Source: Rhodoferax sp. BAB1 (GTDB lineage: Bacteria > Pseudomonadota > Gammaproteobacteria > Burkholderiales > Burkholderiaceae_C). Taken from it: a DNA stretch of 64,000 nucleotides. Positions 20,508 to 30,651 of this stretch are shown here, in pieces. The stretch is from contig NZ_CP054424.1 of assembly GCF_013334205.1 (NCBI RefSeq), forward strand, positions 702,001 to 766,000, given 5' to 3'. The stretch's first letter is position 1. Every line of letters begins with the position of its first letter. The notes under the pieces are model-generated. The model was not told where the DNA came from. It was given only the letters and a program-made list of their open reading frames with translations, and made no database searches. Made by a program: the position numbers and the translations under genes.

Positions 20508-21380
20508 TCAGATCACGGCATCAGCCGGCTGGCGCTGCAGCATGGCCAGGGTGTTGGCCACGGTCTTGCGCAGTTCGCGGCGGTCGCAGATGAAATCCAC
20601 GGCGCCCTTTTCCTGCAGGAACTCGGCGCGCTGGAAACCTTCGGGCAGCTTCACGCGTACCGTGGATTCAATCACGCGCGGGCCGGCAAAGCCGATCAGG
20701 GCCTTGGGCTCGGCGATCACCACGTCGCCCAGGAAGGCGAAGCCGGCGCTCACGCCGCCCATGGTCGGGTCGGTCAGCACGCTGATATAGGGCAGTTTTT
20801 TCTTGGCCAGGCGGGTCAGGGCCGCATTGGTCTTGGCCATCTGCATCAGCGAGAGCAGGCCTTCCTGCATGCGGGCGCCGCCGGTGGCGGTGAAGCACAG
20901 GAAGGGCACTTTCTGCTCGATGGCGGTCTCGACGCCGCGCACGAAACGCTCGCCGACCACCGAGCCCATGGAGCCGCCCATGAAACCGAACTCGAAGCTG
21001 GCTGCCACCAGGCTGATGCCATGCACGGCACCACCCATGACCACCAGGGCGTCGGTCTCGCCCGTGGCCTCCAGGGCTTCCTTCAGGCGTTCGGGGTACT
21101 TGCGGCTGTCCTTGAACTTGAGCGCATCGACCGGCAGCACTTCCTGGCCGATCTCGAAGCGGCCTTCGTTGTCCAGGAAGAGGTTGAGGCGCGTGCGCGC
21201 GTCGATGCGGTGGTGGTGGCTGCAGGTCGGGCAGACGTTCTGGTTCTGCTCCAGATCGGTCTTGTAGAGCACGGACTCACAGCTGGGGCACTTGATCCAC
21301 AGGCCCTCGGGGACGCTGCGGCGGTCCGCTGGGTCGGTGTGCTGGATTTTCGGGGGCAGAAGTTTTTCGAGCCAACTCAT
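20508..21380 (-). CDS. accD: acetyl-CoA carboxylase carboxyltransferase subunit beta
   Basis: AccD with AccA transfers the carboxyl group from biotin to acetyl-CoA, making malonyl-CoA. The 290-residue product has the N-terminal zinc ribbon ([10 protein letters not shown] and NVCPTC, cysteines near residues 30, 33, 49, 52) and the crotonase-like carboxyltransferase domain with [16 protein letters not shown] and [13 protein letters not shown]. It follows the trp genes on the same strand, as is usual in Burkholderiales, after a 60-base gap. Confidence 0.97.
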   Translation of the reverse strand: MSWLEKLLPPKIQHTDPADRRSVPEGLWIKCPSCESVLYKTDLEQNQNVCPTCSHHHRIDARTRLNLFLDNEGRFEIGQEVLPVDALKFKDSRKYPERLKEALEATGETDALVVMGGAVHGISLVAASFEFGFMGGSMGSVVGERFVRGVETAIEQKVPFLCFTATGGARMQEGLLSLMQMAKTNAALTRLAKKKLPYISVLTDPTMGGVSAGFAFLGDVVIAEPKALIGFAGPRVIESTVRVKLPEGFQRAEFLQEKGAVDFICDRRELRKTVANTLAMLQRQPADAVI

Positions 21381-21440
21381 GGTTTGCTTCCCTCTATAAA
21401 TGGGGTCGGATTCCTGGGCCTGCGCGGCGCAAGACCGGCA

Positions 21441-22258
21441 TTATGTATCCAAAGCCTGGCGAATTTCCCGCAGGAAATCCGAGGCCACGGTAAGGACTTG
21501 TGCCCGGGGCAGCGGGTCGATCAGCTGGATGATGCGGGTGCCGATGACCACGGCGTCGGCCACGCGGCCCACGGCCTTGGCGCTGGCCGCATCGCGGATG
21601 CCGAAACCCACGCCCACCGGCACCTTCACATGCTGGCGGATACGCGGCAGCATGGCTTCCACGGCGGCCGTGTCCAGCGTACCGGCACCTGTCACGCCCT
21701 TGAGCGAGACGTAATAGACGTAGCCAGTGGCCACGCGGGCGACCTGGGCCATGCGCTCGTCCGTGCTGGTGGGGGCCAGCAGGAAGATCAGGTCCAGGCC
21801 GTGCTGCTTGAGTGCTGCGGCGAAGGCTTCACACTCTTCGGGGGGTAGTCCACCACCAGCACGCCGTCGACGCCGGCCGCTGCGGCATCGCGCGCGAAGG
21901 CGTTGGAGCCGCCGGCCTGATGCAACTGGTCGTAGCGCTCGATGGGGTTGGCGTAGCCCATCAGGACCACCGGGGTGCTGCTGTTCTTCTGACGAAAGAC
22001 ACGCACCATCTCCAGCACCTGGCGCAGGCCGATGCCGGCGGCCAGGGCCTTGTCACCCGCCGCCTGGATGACCGGGCCATCGGCGCTGGGGTCGGAGAAA
22101 GGCACGCCCAGCTCGATCACGTCGGAGCCGGCCGCCACCATGCTGTGCATGAGCTCGGGCGTGATGTCGGGATAGGGGTAGCCGGCCGTGATGAAGGGGA
22201 TCAGGGCCTTGCGCTGGCTCTTTTGCAGCGCGGCGAACGTGGAAGCGATGCGGCTCAT
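21441..22258 (-). pseudogene. trpA: tryptophan synthase alpha subunit, broken by a frameshift
   Basis: TrpA cleaves indole-3-glycerol phosphate to indole, which passes to TrpB. The frame starts at ATG 22258 ([19 protein letters not shown]) and shows [28 protein letters not shown] with the catalytic Glu and Asp, and VVDYPP. At 21836-21845 the coding strand has TAC followed by six C; seven would continue into the expected EECEAF segment. After the break the other frame resumes as [15 protein letters not shown] ... [20 protein letters not shown]. Adding one base gives exactly 273 codons, close to the normal TrpA length. It is either a real null allele or a base lost in sequencing or assembly of a C run. 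The start overlaps trpB by four bases. Confidence 0.9.
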
Positions 22259-23541
22259 TTTTTCAACTCGACTTTTTGTTCGATGCCGCCCTTGACGGCC
22301 TGGCCCTTGCAGCTCGGGCGGCAGTAGAAGTCGGCCTGGCTCAGGTCGGCCACGGTGCCGATGTCCTTGTCGCCCCGGCCCGAGAGGCTGACCAGGATGG
22401 ACTGGTCGGGCCGCATCGTCTTGGCCAGCTTCATGGCGTAGGCCACGGCGTGGCTGGATTCCAGCGCGGGGATGATGCCCTCGGTGCGACAGAGGTAGTG
22501 GAAGGCAGCCAGGGCTTCGGTGTCCGTGATGCCGACGTACTCGGCGCGGCCGATGTCCTTCAGGTAGGCGTGCTCGGGGCCGACGCCGGGGTAGTCCAGG
22601 CCGGCGCTGATGCTGTGCGTCTCGGTGACCTGGCCATCCTCGTTCTGCAGCACATAGGTGCGGTTGCCGTGCAGCACGCCCGGGCTGCCGCGCTGCAGCG
22701 AGGCCGAGTGCTTGCCGCTGTCCATGCCCTCGCCAGCGGCTTCCACGCCGATCAGGCGCGTCTGCTCGTGCTGGATGTAGGGGTAGAAGATGCCCATGGC
22801 ATTGCTGCCGCCGCCCACGCAGGCGACCACGGCGTCGGGCTGGGTGCTCTTGCAGCCGGTGCGCTGGAGCATCTCGGGCATCTGTACCAGGCATTCCTCA
22901 CCGATCACGCTCTGGAAGTCGCGCACCATCATGGGATAGGGGTGCGGGCCGGCCACGGTGCCGATGATGTAGAAGGTGTTGTCCACATTGGCCACCCAGT
23001 CGCGCATGGCTTCGTTGAGGGCGTCCTTGAGCGTCTTGGAGCCGGATTCGACCGGCACCACGGTGGCGCCCAGCAGTTTCATGCGGTAGACGTTGGGGCT
23101 CTGGCGCTTGACGTCCTCCGAGCCCATGTAGACCACGCACTCCAGGCCGTAGCGCGCGCAGATGGTGGCCGTGGCCACGCCGTGCTGGCCGGCACCGGTT
23201 TCGGCAATGATGCGCGTCTTGCCCATGCGGCGGGCCAGCATGGCCTGGCCGATGGTGTTGTTGATCTTGTGCGCACCGGTGTGGTTCAGGTCCTCGCGCT
23301 TGAGGAAAATCTGGGCGCCACCCTGCTCGCGGCTCATGCGGGCTGCGTGGTAGACCGGCGAGGGGCGGCCGACGAAGTGGGCCAGCTCGTACTTAAACTC
23401 GGCGATGAAGTCCGGGTCGTGCTGGTATTGGGCGTAGGCCGCGCGCAACTGGTTGATGGCGTGGGTCAGCGTTTCGCTGACGAAGCTGCCTCCGTAGATG
23501 CCGAAATGGCCCTTGGCATCGGGCTGGTGATAGTCGAACAT
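22255..23541 (-). CDS. trpB: tryptophan synthase beta subunit
   Basis: TrpB condenses indole with serine using pyridoxal phosphate. The 428-residue product has the PLP lysine in [10 protein letters not shown], the [12 protein letters not shown] segment and the phosphate loop GGGSNAMG. It is somewhat longer than most TrpB proteins (~400), with a C-terminal tail containing [14 protein letters not shown]. The stop overlaps the trpA start (ATGA), which normally couples equal production of the two subunits; downstream trpA is frameshifted in this sequence. Confidence 0.98.
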   Translation of the reverse strand: MFDYHQPDAKGHFGIYGGSFVSETLTHAINQLRAAYAQYQHDPDFIAEFKYELAHFVGRPSPVYHAARMSREQGGAQIFLKREDLNHTGAHKINNTIGQAMLARRMGKTRIIAETGAGQHGVATATICARYGLECVVYMGSEDVKRQSPNVYRMKLLGATVVPVESGSKTLKDALNEAMRDWVANVDNTFYIIGTVAGPHPYPMMVRDFQSVIGEECLVQMPEMLQRTGCKSTQPDAVVACVGGGSNAMGIFYPYIQHEQTRLIGVEAAGEGMDSGKHSASLQRGSPGVLHGNRTYVLQNEDGQVTETHSISAGLDYPGVGPEHAYLKDIGRAEYVGITDTEALAAFHYLCRTEGIIPALESSHAVAYAMKLAKTMRPDQSILVSLSGRGDKDIGTVADLSQADFYCRPSCKGQAVKGGIEQKVELKK

Positions 23542-23544
23542 GTT

Positions 23545-24216
23545 TTAACCTGCGAGTTGTGCGTCGGTGGCACGCACGGCCGCGACGAACTGGTGGATCT
23601 TGGTGGCGTCCTTGATGCCCTTGGAGAGCTCGACGCCGGAACTGACGTCAACGGCCAGCGACTTACAGCGCGGCCGCAGCTGCCGTATGCCTTCGGTCAC
23701 GTTTGCAGGCGTGAGTCCACCACTCAAGACGAGGTGAGCGTCGACGCTTGGAGGCAGGAGTGACCATTCGAACGATTTTCCGCCGCCGCCGAACCCCTCG
23801 ACATGCGCGTCGAGCAGGACGGCCTGGGCGGCCGAGTATTGCTGGACGTATTTTACGAGATCGAAGCGACGGCCGGCTTCGCCCAGGGGTATGCGGGCGG
23901 CGCGCAGGAAAGGGCGGGCGCCAGCCGCCGCCAGGCATTGCTCCGGTGTCTCGTCGCCATGGAATTGCAGGGTGGCGTTGGGGATCAGGGCGCAGGCGGC
24001 CTGGATCTGCTCCGGGGGGGCGTTGACCACGAGCAGCACCGGCGTCATGAAGGCGGGCAGGCGACGGACCAGCTCGGCGGCGCGTTGTGCCGTGACATGA
24101 CGCGGGCTTTTCTCGTACAGCACAAAACCCACGGCGTCGGCACCTGCAGCCACGGCCGCCTCCACGTCCTGCTCACGCGTCAGGCCGCAGATTTTGATTC
24201 TTGTCCGCGTGTTCAT
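23545..24216 (-). CDS. trpF: phosphoribosylanthranilate isomerase
   Basis: TrpF carries out the Amadori rearrangement of phosphoribosylanthranilate in tryptophan synthesis. The 223-residue barrel starts MNTRTRIKICGLTREQDVEA with the catalytic Cys in KICGLT and has the second catalytic Asp in SLAVDVSSGVE. ATG 24216 is chosen because it overlaps the truA stop as ATGA; an upstream TTG adds only three residues. trpB begins three bases after its stop. Confidence 0.97.
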   Translation of the reverse strand: MNTRTRIKICGLTREQDVEAAVAAGADAVGFVLYEKSPRHVTAQRAAELVRRLPAFMTPVLLVVNAPPEQIQAACALIPNATLQFHGDETPEQCLAAAGARPFLRAARIPLGEAGRRFDLVKYVQQYSAAQAVLLDAHVEGFGGGGKSFEWSLLPPSVDAHLVLSGGLTPANVTEGIRQLRPRCKSLAVDVSSGVELSKGIKDATKIHQFVAAVRATDAQLAG

Positions 24217-24995
24217 GGCAACCAATCATACGCAGGCGTACGGTCCGGCAGGCCCCAGCGGGCATCGTAGCGGGGCCCCAGGAAATACAGGCCATCCGGG
24301 GCGAAGGTCGGGGCGGCGGCGTCGCGGCTGCGCGCGGCGATGACCTCGGCCATCCACTCGGGCGGCTGCTTGCCCTGACCGATGGTGATGAGACAACCCA
24401 TGATGTTGCGGATCATGTGGTGCAGGAAGGCATTGGCCTCGAACTCGAAGCGCCAGTAGGCGCCGCGCCGGCTGATGTCGATCCGCATGAGGTTCTTGAC
24501 CGGCGACAGGGCCTGACAGGCCGAGGCGCGCAAGGAGGTGAAATCGCGCTCGCCCAGCAGGTGGGGCAGGGCCTGTTGCATCCGTGCCAGATCCAGGGGC
24601 TGGAACACCCAGCCGACGCGGTGGGTGTCGATGCTGGGGCGCACCGGCGACTCCAGTAGCAGGTAGGCGTAGCGCCGCGAGGTGGCGCTGGCGCGGCAGT
24701 GGAACGCGTCAGGGACGATCTGCGCCCATTGCGCAGCAATATCGCGCGGCAGGAAGCTGTTGGTGCCGCGCACCCAGGCGTAGGCCATGCGCTCGGCCGT
24801 GGTGTCGAAGTGCACCACCTGCATCAGGCCATGTACGCCGGCATCGGTGCGACCGGCACAGAGGGTGGAGATGCGCTGGTCGGCGAACTGGCCCAGCGCT
24901 TTTTCCAGTTGGTCCTGGACCGTGCGGCCCGAGGGCTGGCTCTGCCAGCCGTCGTAAGGGGTGCCGTCGTAACTGACGCCGAGGGCGATCCTCAC
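24213..24995 (-). CDS. truA: tRNA pseudouridine(38-40) synthase
   Basis: TruA converts U38-U40 of the anticodon arm to pseudouridine. The 260-residue product has the catalytic Asp in CAGRTDAGVHGLMQV and typical N-terminal ALGVSYDGTPYDGWQSQ. It lies between fimV and trpF in the order found widely in betaproteobacteria, and overlaps trpF by four bases. Confidence 0.97.
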   Translation of the reverse strand: MRIALGVSYDGTPYDGWQSQPSGRTVQDQLEKALGQFADQRISTLCAGRTDAGVHGLMQVVHFDTTAERMAYAWVRGTNSFLPRDIAAQWAQIVPDAFHCRASATSRRYAYLLLESPVRPSIDTHRVGWVFQPLDLARMQQALPHLLGERDFTSLRASACQALSPVKNLMRIDISRRGAYWRFEFEANAFLHHMIRNIMGCLITIGQGKQPPEWMAEVIAARSRDAAAPTFAPDGLYFLGPRYDARWGLPDRTPAYDWLP

Positions 24996-25026
24996 GACAC
25001 GGCCTGCAGGGACGAGCCCGGCCGGA

Positions 25027-27462
25027 TCAGCCGAGCGCGGCCAGTGCCTTCTGGGCCCTGGACTTCATGTCACCCGAGGCTTCGGCAATGATTTCCTCGA
25101 TCAGGGCGCGGGCACCATCGGTGTCGCCGATGGCCTTGAACTCGTCGGCCAGCGCCAGCTTGGTGGCCAGCGGGTCGTCCGAGCCACCACCCGGCTGCTC
25201 CGAGGGCGAGTCCAGGTCGAGCGACAGGCCACCCATGTCGAAGTTCATCATATTGTCTGCAGCCGGGGCGGCGGCGGGTGCCAGGCTGATCTCGGGCAGG
25301 GACGGGGCCTCAAAAGCCATGCTGTTGTCGGGAGCCGTGGCGATCGGCGCAGGCATGGTGGAGGCCGAAGGGGCCGGGGCGCGTGACTCGGCTTCGTCGA
25401 GCGAGAAGTCCAGGTCCAGATCCAGGTCCATGCCGGCTCCTGCGGCAGCAGCGGCCGCCACGGGGGCCGCTTGCCGCACGGGCTGGCTGGCATAACTGCC
25501 GGAACTGGCCTGCAGCGGGGCGGGCGCCGAAGCGGGCGGTTCGCCGCCGGGCTGGTAGGCCTCATTGTTCGGGTCGATGCCGCGGCCGAGTTCACAGATG
25601 TGTTCCCATTCACTGCCGCTGCCGCCGGTGACCTTGTAGGCTTCCTTGGCGATCACGCCAAAGTTCTTCACGTCGCGCCGCTTGGCGTAGATTTCCAGCA
25701 ATTTCTGGTGGATGGCGACGCGGCTGGGGTGGTTGCGCAGCGCTTCCTTGAGGATTTCCTCGGCCTGCAGGTCACGGCCGTAAGCGAGGTAGACATCGGC
25801 TTCAGCGACGGGGTCGACATCGTCGCCAGCATCAAGCTGGCTGGGCGAGTAGACCATGGACGAGGAACTGCTGGCACCGTTGTCATTGGTGTCAACTCGT
25901 TGTCCGCCGCTTGCTCCGAAAAAAGAGTCGGGCTGGAGACGGCTCTCCAGGTAGGCGCTGTCGACTTGGGAGGCGTTCTTGCGCTGACGGCTGCGGTAAA
26001 AGGCCAGACCGGCCAGCAGGGCCACCAGACCACCAGCCGCCGCCGGGATCAGCGGGTTGTCCATCAGCTCGTCGAGCAGGGAGGGTTCTTCGACCACGGG
26101 AGCTGGCATCGGGGCCGATGCCACCGGACGCGGCATCGGTGCGGTGGCCTGAGGGGCAGGCGCCGGGGCGCTGGCCGCCGGAACTGCTGCGGGTGCCACG
26201 GTGACCGCGGGGGCGGGCGTCGCGACCGGCGCAGAGGCCACCGGTGCCGCGGCAGGCACAGCGGGTGCCGCCGGTTTGGCTGGTGCCGAGGCCACCGGTG
26301 CGGGGGCGGCGGCCGTCTTGCTGAGTTTTTCCAGTTCAGCGACGTTCTTGGACAGGGCCTCCGTGCGGGCTGCGGCGTCCTTGGCGCTGCGCTCCATGGC
26401 CAGTTTGTCTTCAGGTGCCTTGGCCTGGACAGCGCCCTTGGACAAGGTCAGCTTGTCGGGGGCGGTGGTGGCCGGTTTCTTTTCCTCGACCTGGGTCTGC
26501 ACGCTGCCGCTGGTCTTGCGGTCGGCTGCCGCTTCGGGGCTGGCCGGGGCACTGGCCGCGAGGCGGCGGCGGAATTCGTTGAAGTCCCTGCTCTGGGTCT
26601 GCAGGATCTGGCGAGCCTCGTCGGCCGGGGTGGCTTGTGCTTCCTCGGCGCCGGGCATGTCCAGCACAGCGCCCTTGCGCAGCCGGTTGACGTTGCCGCC
26701 GATAAAGGCTTCCGGGTTGCTGCGCAGCATGGCGACCAGCATCTGGTCGAGTGATACGTCGGCCGCTTTCTGGGCCAGGGCTATGCGCCCGGCCGTATCA
26801 CCGGCCTTGACGGTCAGTTGCTGTCGTCCTGCCACGGCCGGGGCCGGGGGCTCCGTGCTTTTGGGGGGCTCGGCGGTGGCCACCGGGGCAGGCTCCGGAC
26901 TGGGCTGGACAGGCTCGGCCGCCGGGGCGGGGACCACGGCCGGGGCTTCGGCCGGTACAGGTGCGGGTGCCGCGGGCGGCGCGATCTGGACCGGCACGGC
27001 ACTGACCTGAGGGGCCTGCGGCGTGACGGGCTGCGATCCGTTGAGGACCGGGGGATCAAAAAGCATCGTGTAATCGCGCACGATGCGGCCGGAGGACCAG
27101 TTGGCCTCCAGGATCAGGTCCACATAGGGTTCGTTGATGGCGCGTGAGTTGCTCAGACGCAGGTACTGCTGTCCGTTCGCGCGTTTCTGCAGGGAAATCT
27201 GCAGGCCATTGAGGGCCGCGCTGTACTCCATGCCACTGGCCCGGTAGGTATCCGGCAGGGCGACACGGGGCCGTAGCGAGGAGGCTTCGTCCTCGTTGAT
27301 CTCGAGGATCTCGATTTCGGCACGTAGCGGTTCGCCCAGCGCCGACTGAACCACGATGCGGCCCAGGGAGAGCGCAGCAGCTTGCGTGCCCCACAAACCG
27401 AGAACCGTGGCGGAGGCAATCGCCAGGGCGGTTCTTTGCCAGCGTTGTGACTTAGCAATCAA
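25027..27462 (-). CDS. fimV: FimV/HubP family polar hub protein
   Basis: FimV-type proteins organise cell-pole functions, type IV pili and twitching motility. The 811-residue product has a signal peptide (~1-30), a FimV N-terminal domain (LSLGRIVVQSALGEPLRAEI), a LysM-like peptidoglycan-binding segment (~215-275), a long Ala/Pro-rich linker with repeated VASAPV-like stretches, one transmembrane helix (~470-490, LIPAAAGGLVALLAGLAFY), TPR-like repeats (~550-640) and the conserved C-terminal FimV domain (LADEFKAIGDTDGARALIEEI). A 9-bp hairpin lies in its leader. No pilus genes are nearby. Confidence 0.93.
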   Translation of the reverse strand: MIAKSQRWQRTALAIASATVLGLWGTQAAALSLGRIVVQSALGEPLRAEIEILEINEDEASSLRPRVALPDTYRASGMEYSAALNGLQISLQKRANGQQYLRLSNSRAINEPYVDLILEANWSSGRIVRDYTMLFDPPVLNGSQPVTPQAPQVSAVPVQIAPPAAPAPVPAEAPAVVPAPAAEPVQPSPEPAPVATAEPPKSTEPPAPAVAGRQQLTVKAGDTAGRIALAQKAADVSLDQMLVAMLRSNPEAFIGGNVNRLRKGAVLDMPGAEEAQATPADEARQILQTQSRDFNEFRRRLAASAPASPEAAADRKTSGSVQTQVEEKKPATTAPDKLTLSKGAVQAKAPEDKLAMERSAKDAAARTEALSKNVAELEKLSKTAAAPAPVASAPAKPAAPAVPAAAPVASAPVATPAPAVTVAPAAVPAASAPAPAPQATAPMPRPVASAPMPAPVVEEPSLLDELMDNPLIPAAAGGLVALLAGLAFYRSRQRKNASQVDSAYLESRLQPDSFFGASGGQRVDTNDNGASSSSSMVYSPSQLDAGDDVDPVAEADVYLAYGRDLQAEEILKEALRNHPSRVAIHQKLLEIYAKRRDVKNFGVIAKEAYKVTGGSGSEWEHICELGRGIDPNNEAYQPGGEPPASAPAPLQASSGSYASQPVRQAAPVAAAAAAGAGMDLDLDLDFSLDEAESRAPAPSASTMPAPIATAPDNSMAFEAPSLPEISLAPAAAPAADNMMNFDMGGLSLDLDSPSEQPGGGSDDPLATKLALADEFKAIGDTDGARALIEEIIAEASGDMKSRAQKALAALG

Positions 27463-27503
27463 TTTAGGGGCCTCCGGTGCTCGGGCGAAGTAGGTGTGAA
27501 CGC

Positions 27504-27527
27504 CACGGTTTTTAGTCCAAAACCGTG
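27504..27527 (-). other. perfect hairpin in the fimV leader
   Basis: CACGGTTTT (27504-27512) and AAAACCGTG (27519-27527) form a 9-bp perfect stem with a 6-base loop, 42 bases before the fimV start. No T run follows on either strand, so it is not a terminator; it could act on fimV mRNA stability or translation, or be a protein site. A weak promoter candidate (TTGTCA, 17 bases, TAACGT on the minus strand) lies just upstream. Confidence 0.5.
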
Positions 27528-27667
27528 ATCATGAAACTGGAAAAGTACGTTAACATCAATATGTTAGCCTGACAAGCTGAGAAAGCGCTTAACTTTCTTG
27601 GCCTAAGCTCCTGGCTCTGGTTCAGGCTGTATTTGTTGTTAACGGACAACGAATATCTGTCTCCGCA

Positions 27668-28807
27668 TCAAGCTTGCAGCAGGATGCGCAGCATACGACG
27701 CAGCGGCTCGGCCGCACCCCACAAAAGCTGGTCGCCGACCGTGAATGCGCCCAGATAGTCATTGCCCATGGCCAGCTTGTGCAGGCGGCCCACCGGCACA
27801 GTCAGCGTACCCGTGACGGCGGCCGGCGTGAGTTCGCGCTCGCTGATCTCGCGCTGGTTGGGGACCACTTTCACCCAGTCGTTGGCGCCGGCCAGCAGGC
27901 CTTCGATCTCGGCCAGCGGCACGTCCTTCTTCAGCTTGACCGTCAGGCCCTGCGAGTGGCAGCGCATGGCGCCGATGCGCACGCACAGGCCGTCGATCGG
28001 GATGCTGCCGGCGCTGCGGAAGGCCGGGTTGCCCAGGATCTTGTTGCATTCGGCGCCGCCCTTCCACTCTTCCTTGCTCTGGCCGTGCTCGACCGGCACG
28101 TCGATCCAGGGGATCAGGCTGCCGGCCAGGGCCGTGCTGCGGAAGTTCTTGGTCGGGAAGCTGGCATCGCGCATGGTGGCGGCCACCTTGCGGTCGATGT
28201 CCAGGATGGCCGAGGCCGGATCGGCAAGCTCGGCCTTGACGGAGTCGTGCAGGGCGCCCATCTGGCTCAGCAGTTCGCGCATGTTCTGCGCGCCGGCACC
28301 CGAGGCGGCCTGGTAGGTCATGGCGCTGACCCATTCGACCAGGCCAGCCTTGAACAGGCCGCCCATGCCCATGAGCATCAGGCTCACGGTGCAGTTGCCG
28401 CCGATCCAGTTGCGGCCGCCCTGGGCCAGCGACTGGTCGATCACGTGGCGGTTGACGGGGTCCAGGATGATGACGGCGTCGTCGGCCATGCGCAGGGCCG
28501 AGGCTGCATCGATCCAGTGGCCCTTCCAGCCGGCAGCGCGCAGCTTGGGGTAGACCTCCTTGGTGTAGTCGCCGCCCTGGCAGGTCAGGACGATGTCGCA
28601 CTTCCTGAGGTCCTCGATGCTGTTGGCGTCCTTGAGGGTGGTTTCGTTCCTGGCCAGGGCCGGGGCTTTGCCGCCGGCATTGGAAGTGGAGAAGAACACC
28701 GGCTCGATCAGGCCGAAGTCGCCTTCGGCCTGCATGCGGTCCATCAGGACCGAGCCCACCATGCCACGCCAGCCGACGAGGCCCACCACATTGCCTACCT
28801 TGCTCAT
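27668..28807 (-). CDS. asd: aspartate-semialdehyde dehydrogenase
   Basis: Asd reduces aspartyl phosphate to aspartate semialdehyde, the branch point to lysine, threonine, methionine and diaminopimelate. The 379-residue product is of the longer Gram-negative type; it has an NADP-binding start ([20 protein letters not shown]), the catalytic Cys in [11 protein letters not shown] and the active-site His-bearing [20 protein letters not shown] 28807 is preferred over the upstream TTG 28822; AAAGGG lies just upstream. It follows leuB and precedes fimV. Confidence 0.97.
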   Translation of the reverse strand: MSKVGNVVGLVGWRGMVGSVLMDRMQAEGDFGLIEPVFFSTSNAGGKAPALARNETTLKDANSIEDLRKCDIVLTCQGGDYTKEVYPKLRAAGWKGHWIDAASALRMADDAVIILDPVNRHVIDQSLAQGGRNWIGGNCTVSLMLMGMGGLFKAGLVEWVSAMTYQAASGAGAQNMRELLSQMGALHDSVKAELADPASAILDIDRKVAATMRDASFPTKNFRSTALAGSLIPWIDVPVEHGQSKEEWKGGAECNKILGNPAFRSAGSIPIDGLCVRIGAMRCHSQGLTVKLKKDVPLAEIEGLLAGANDWVKVVPNQREISERELTPAAVTGTLTVPVGRLHKLAMGNDYLGAFTVGDQLLWGAAEPLRRMLRILLQA

Positions 28808-28879
28808 CACATGCCCTTTCAATCAAATCCTGTTAACCCGGCTCGTCGGCCGGGTGGGCGTGACGAACCGAGAGCTGTT

Positions 28880-29962
28880 TCAGCCCTTGGTTTTCGTAAT
28901 GGCGGCGACCACCGCGTCGCCCATTTCGCGGGTGCCCACCTTCGTGGTACCTGCCGACCAGATGTCTGCCGTGCGCAGTCCGGACGCGAGCACGCTCTTG
29001 ACGGCCGACTCGATACGGTCGGCGGCCGTGGCCTGGTTGAGCGAGAAGCGGAGCATCATGGCAGCAGACAGTATTGTAGCCAGCGGGTTGGCGATGCCCT
29101 TGCCCGCGATGTCGGGCGCGCTGCCGTGGCTGGGCTCGTACAGGCCCTGGTTCTTGCTGTTCAGGCTGGCCGAGGGCAGCATGCCGATGGAGCCGGTCAG
29201 CATGGCGGCTTCGTCGGACAGGATGTCGCCGAACATATTGCCGGTGACGATGACGTCGAAGCTCTTGGGGGCCTTGACCAGCTGCATGGCGGCGTTGTCC
29301 ACGTACATATGGCTCAGCTCGACGTCCGGGTACTGCTGGTGCACTTCGGTGACCACGTCCTTCCAGAACTGGAAGGTCTCGAGCACATTGGCCTTGTCCA
29401 CGCTGGTGACCTTCTTGTTGCGCTTGCGCGCGGCCTGGAAGGCGGTGTGGGCGATGCGCTCGATCTCGGGCTTGCTGTAGCGCATGGTGTCGTAGGCTTC
29501 CTCGGCGCCGGGGAAGGCACCGTCGGTGGCTGTACGGCGGCCGCGCGGCTGGCCGAAGTAGATGTCGCCGGTGAGTTCGCGCACGATCAGGATGTCCAGG
29601 CCGGCAATCAGCTCGGGCTTGAGGCTGGAGGCCCCCACGAGTTCTTCGTAGCAAATGGCCGGGCGGAAGTTGGCGTACAGGCCCAGGTGCTTGCGCAGGC
29701 CGAGGATGGCCTGCTCGGGGCGCAGGGCGCGCTCGAGCTTGTCGTATTTCCAGTCACCGACGGCGCCGAACAGGATGGCGTCGGCCGCCTTGGCCAGGTT
29801 CAGTGTGGCATCGGGCAAGGGATGGCCGGCGGCCTCGTAGGCGGCGCCGCCCACGGGGGCGGTTTCCATCTCGAATTTCAGGTCCAGGACCTGGAGGACC
29901 TTGACGGCCTCGGCCACGATTTCGGTACCGATGCCGTCACCCGGCAGAACTGCGATTTTCAT
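28880..29962 (-). CDS. leuB: 3-isopropylmalate dehydrogenase
   Basis: LeuB oxidises and decarboxylates 3-isopropylmalate in leucine synthesis. The 360-residue product starts [16 protein letters not shown], has the substrate-binding [13 protein letters not shown] region, the metal-binding [14 protein letters not shown] and the NAD-binding [15 protein letters not shown]. It follows leuD with a 30-base gap and lies upstream of asd. Confidence 0.98.
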   Translation of the reverse strand: MKIAVLPGDGIGTEIVAEAVKVLQVLDLKFEMETAPVGGAAYEAAGHPLPDATLNLAKAADAILFGAVGDWKYDKLERALRPEQAILGLRKHLGLYANFRPAICYEELVGASSLKPELIAGLDILIVRELTGDIYFGQPRGRRTATDGAFPGAEEAYDTMRYSKPEIERIAHTAFQAARKRNKKVTSVDKANVLETFQFWKDVVTEVHQQYPDVELSHMYVDNAAMQLVKAPKSFDVIVTGNMFGDILSDEAAMLTGSIGMLPSASLNSKNQGLYEPSHGSAPDIAGKGIANPLATILSAAMMLRFSLNQATAADRIESAVKSVLASGLRTADIWSAGTTKVGTREMGDAVVAAITKTKG

Positions 29963-29992
29963 GTGGTAGCTTTGCTATGAATTTGTGAGCGA

Positions 29993-30643
29993 TCAGCCCA
30001 TCATGGTGTGGGCGAGCCAGGGCTTCTTGGCCAGGCGTTCGGCTTCGTAAGCCGCGATCTTGTCCTTGTGACGCAGGGTCAGGCCGATGTCGTCGAAGCC
30101 GTTGAGCAGGCAGTACTTGCGGAAGGCCTGCACCTCGAAGGGGATCTCTTCGCCCTGGGGCTTGACGACGACCTGGCGCTCCAGGTCGATGGTGAGCTGG
30201 TAGCCGGGGAAGGCCGCACATTCGTCGAACAGCTGGGCCACCGTGGCTTCGGGCAGCACGATGGGCAGCAGGCCGTTCTTGAAGCTGTTGTTGAAGAAGA
30301 TGTCGGCAAAGCTGGGCGCGAGGATGGCGCGGAAGCCGTACTGGTCCAGCGCCCAGGGCGCGTGCTCACGCGAGGAGCCGCAGCCGAAGTTCTTGCGCGC
30401 CAGCAGCACGGAAGCACCGGCATAACGCGGCTGGTTCAGTACGAAGTCCGGGTTGGGCTTGCGGCTGGCCGGGTCCTGGCCCGGGTAACCGGCGTCCAGG
30501 TAGCGCCATTCGTCGAACAGGTTGGGGCCGAAGCCGGTCTTGCGGATGGACTTGAGGAACTGCTTGGGGATGATGGCGTCGGTGTCGACGTTCTCGCGGT
30601 CCATCGGCGCCACGAGACCCTTGTGGATGGTGAACTTCTGCAT
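29993..30643 (-). CDS. leuD: 3-isopropylmalate dehydratase small subunit
   Basis: LeuD forms the swivelling small domain of isopropylmalate isomerase with LeuC. The 216-residue product begins [22 protein letters not shown] and contains [15 protein letters not shown], the active-site loop of the aconitase swivel domain. The ATG lies 8 bases after the leuC stop. Confidence 0.98.
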   Translation of the reverse strand: MQKFTIHKGLVAPMDRENVDTDAIIPKQFLKSIRKTGFGPNLFDEWRYLDAGYPGQDPASRKPNPDFVLNQPRYAGASVLLARKNFGCGSSREHAPWALDQYGFRAILAPSFADIFFNNSFKNGLLPIVLPEATVAQLFDECAAFPGYQLTIDLERQVVVKPQGEEIPFEVQAFRKYCLLNGFDDIGLTLRHKDKIAAYEAERLAKKPWLAHTMMG

Positions 30644-30651
30644 GGCGGACC

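Noticed and set aside
21836..21845. Programmed ribosomal frameshifting in trpA
   Set aside because: TrpA is not a gene class known to use recoding and no stimulatory structure is evident; a missing base explains the break more simply.
27504..27527. The 9-bp hairpin before fimV as an intrinsic terminator for asd
   Set aside because: No T run follows on either strand and it is about 140 bases past the asd stop.
27674..29980. A 768-codon plus-strand frame opposite asd and leuB
   Set aside because: Same reason: high G+C third positions keep the antisense frame open, while both minus-strand genes are certain.
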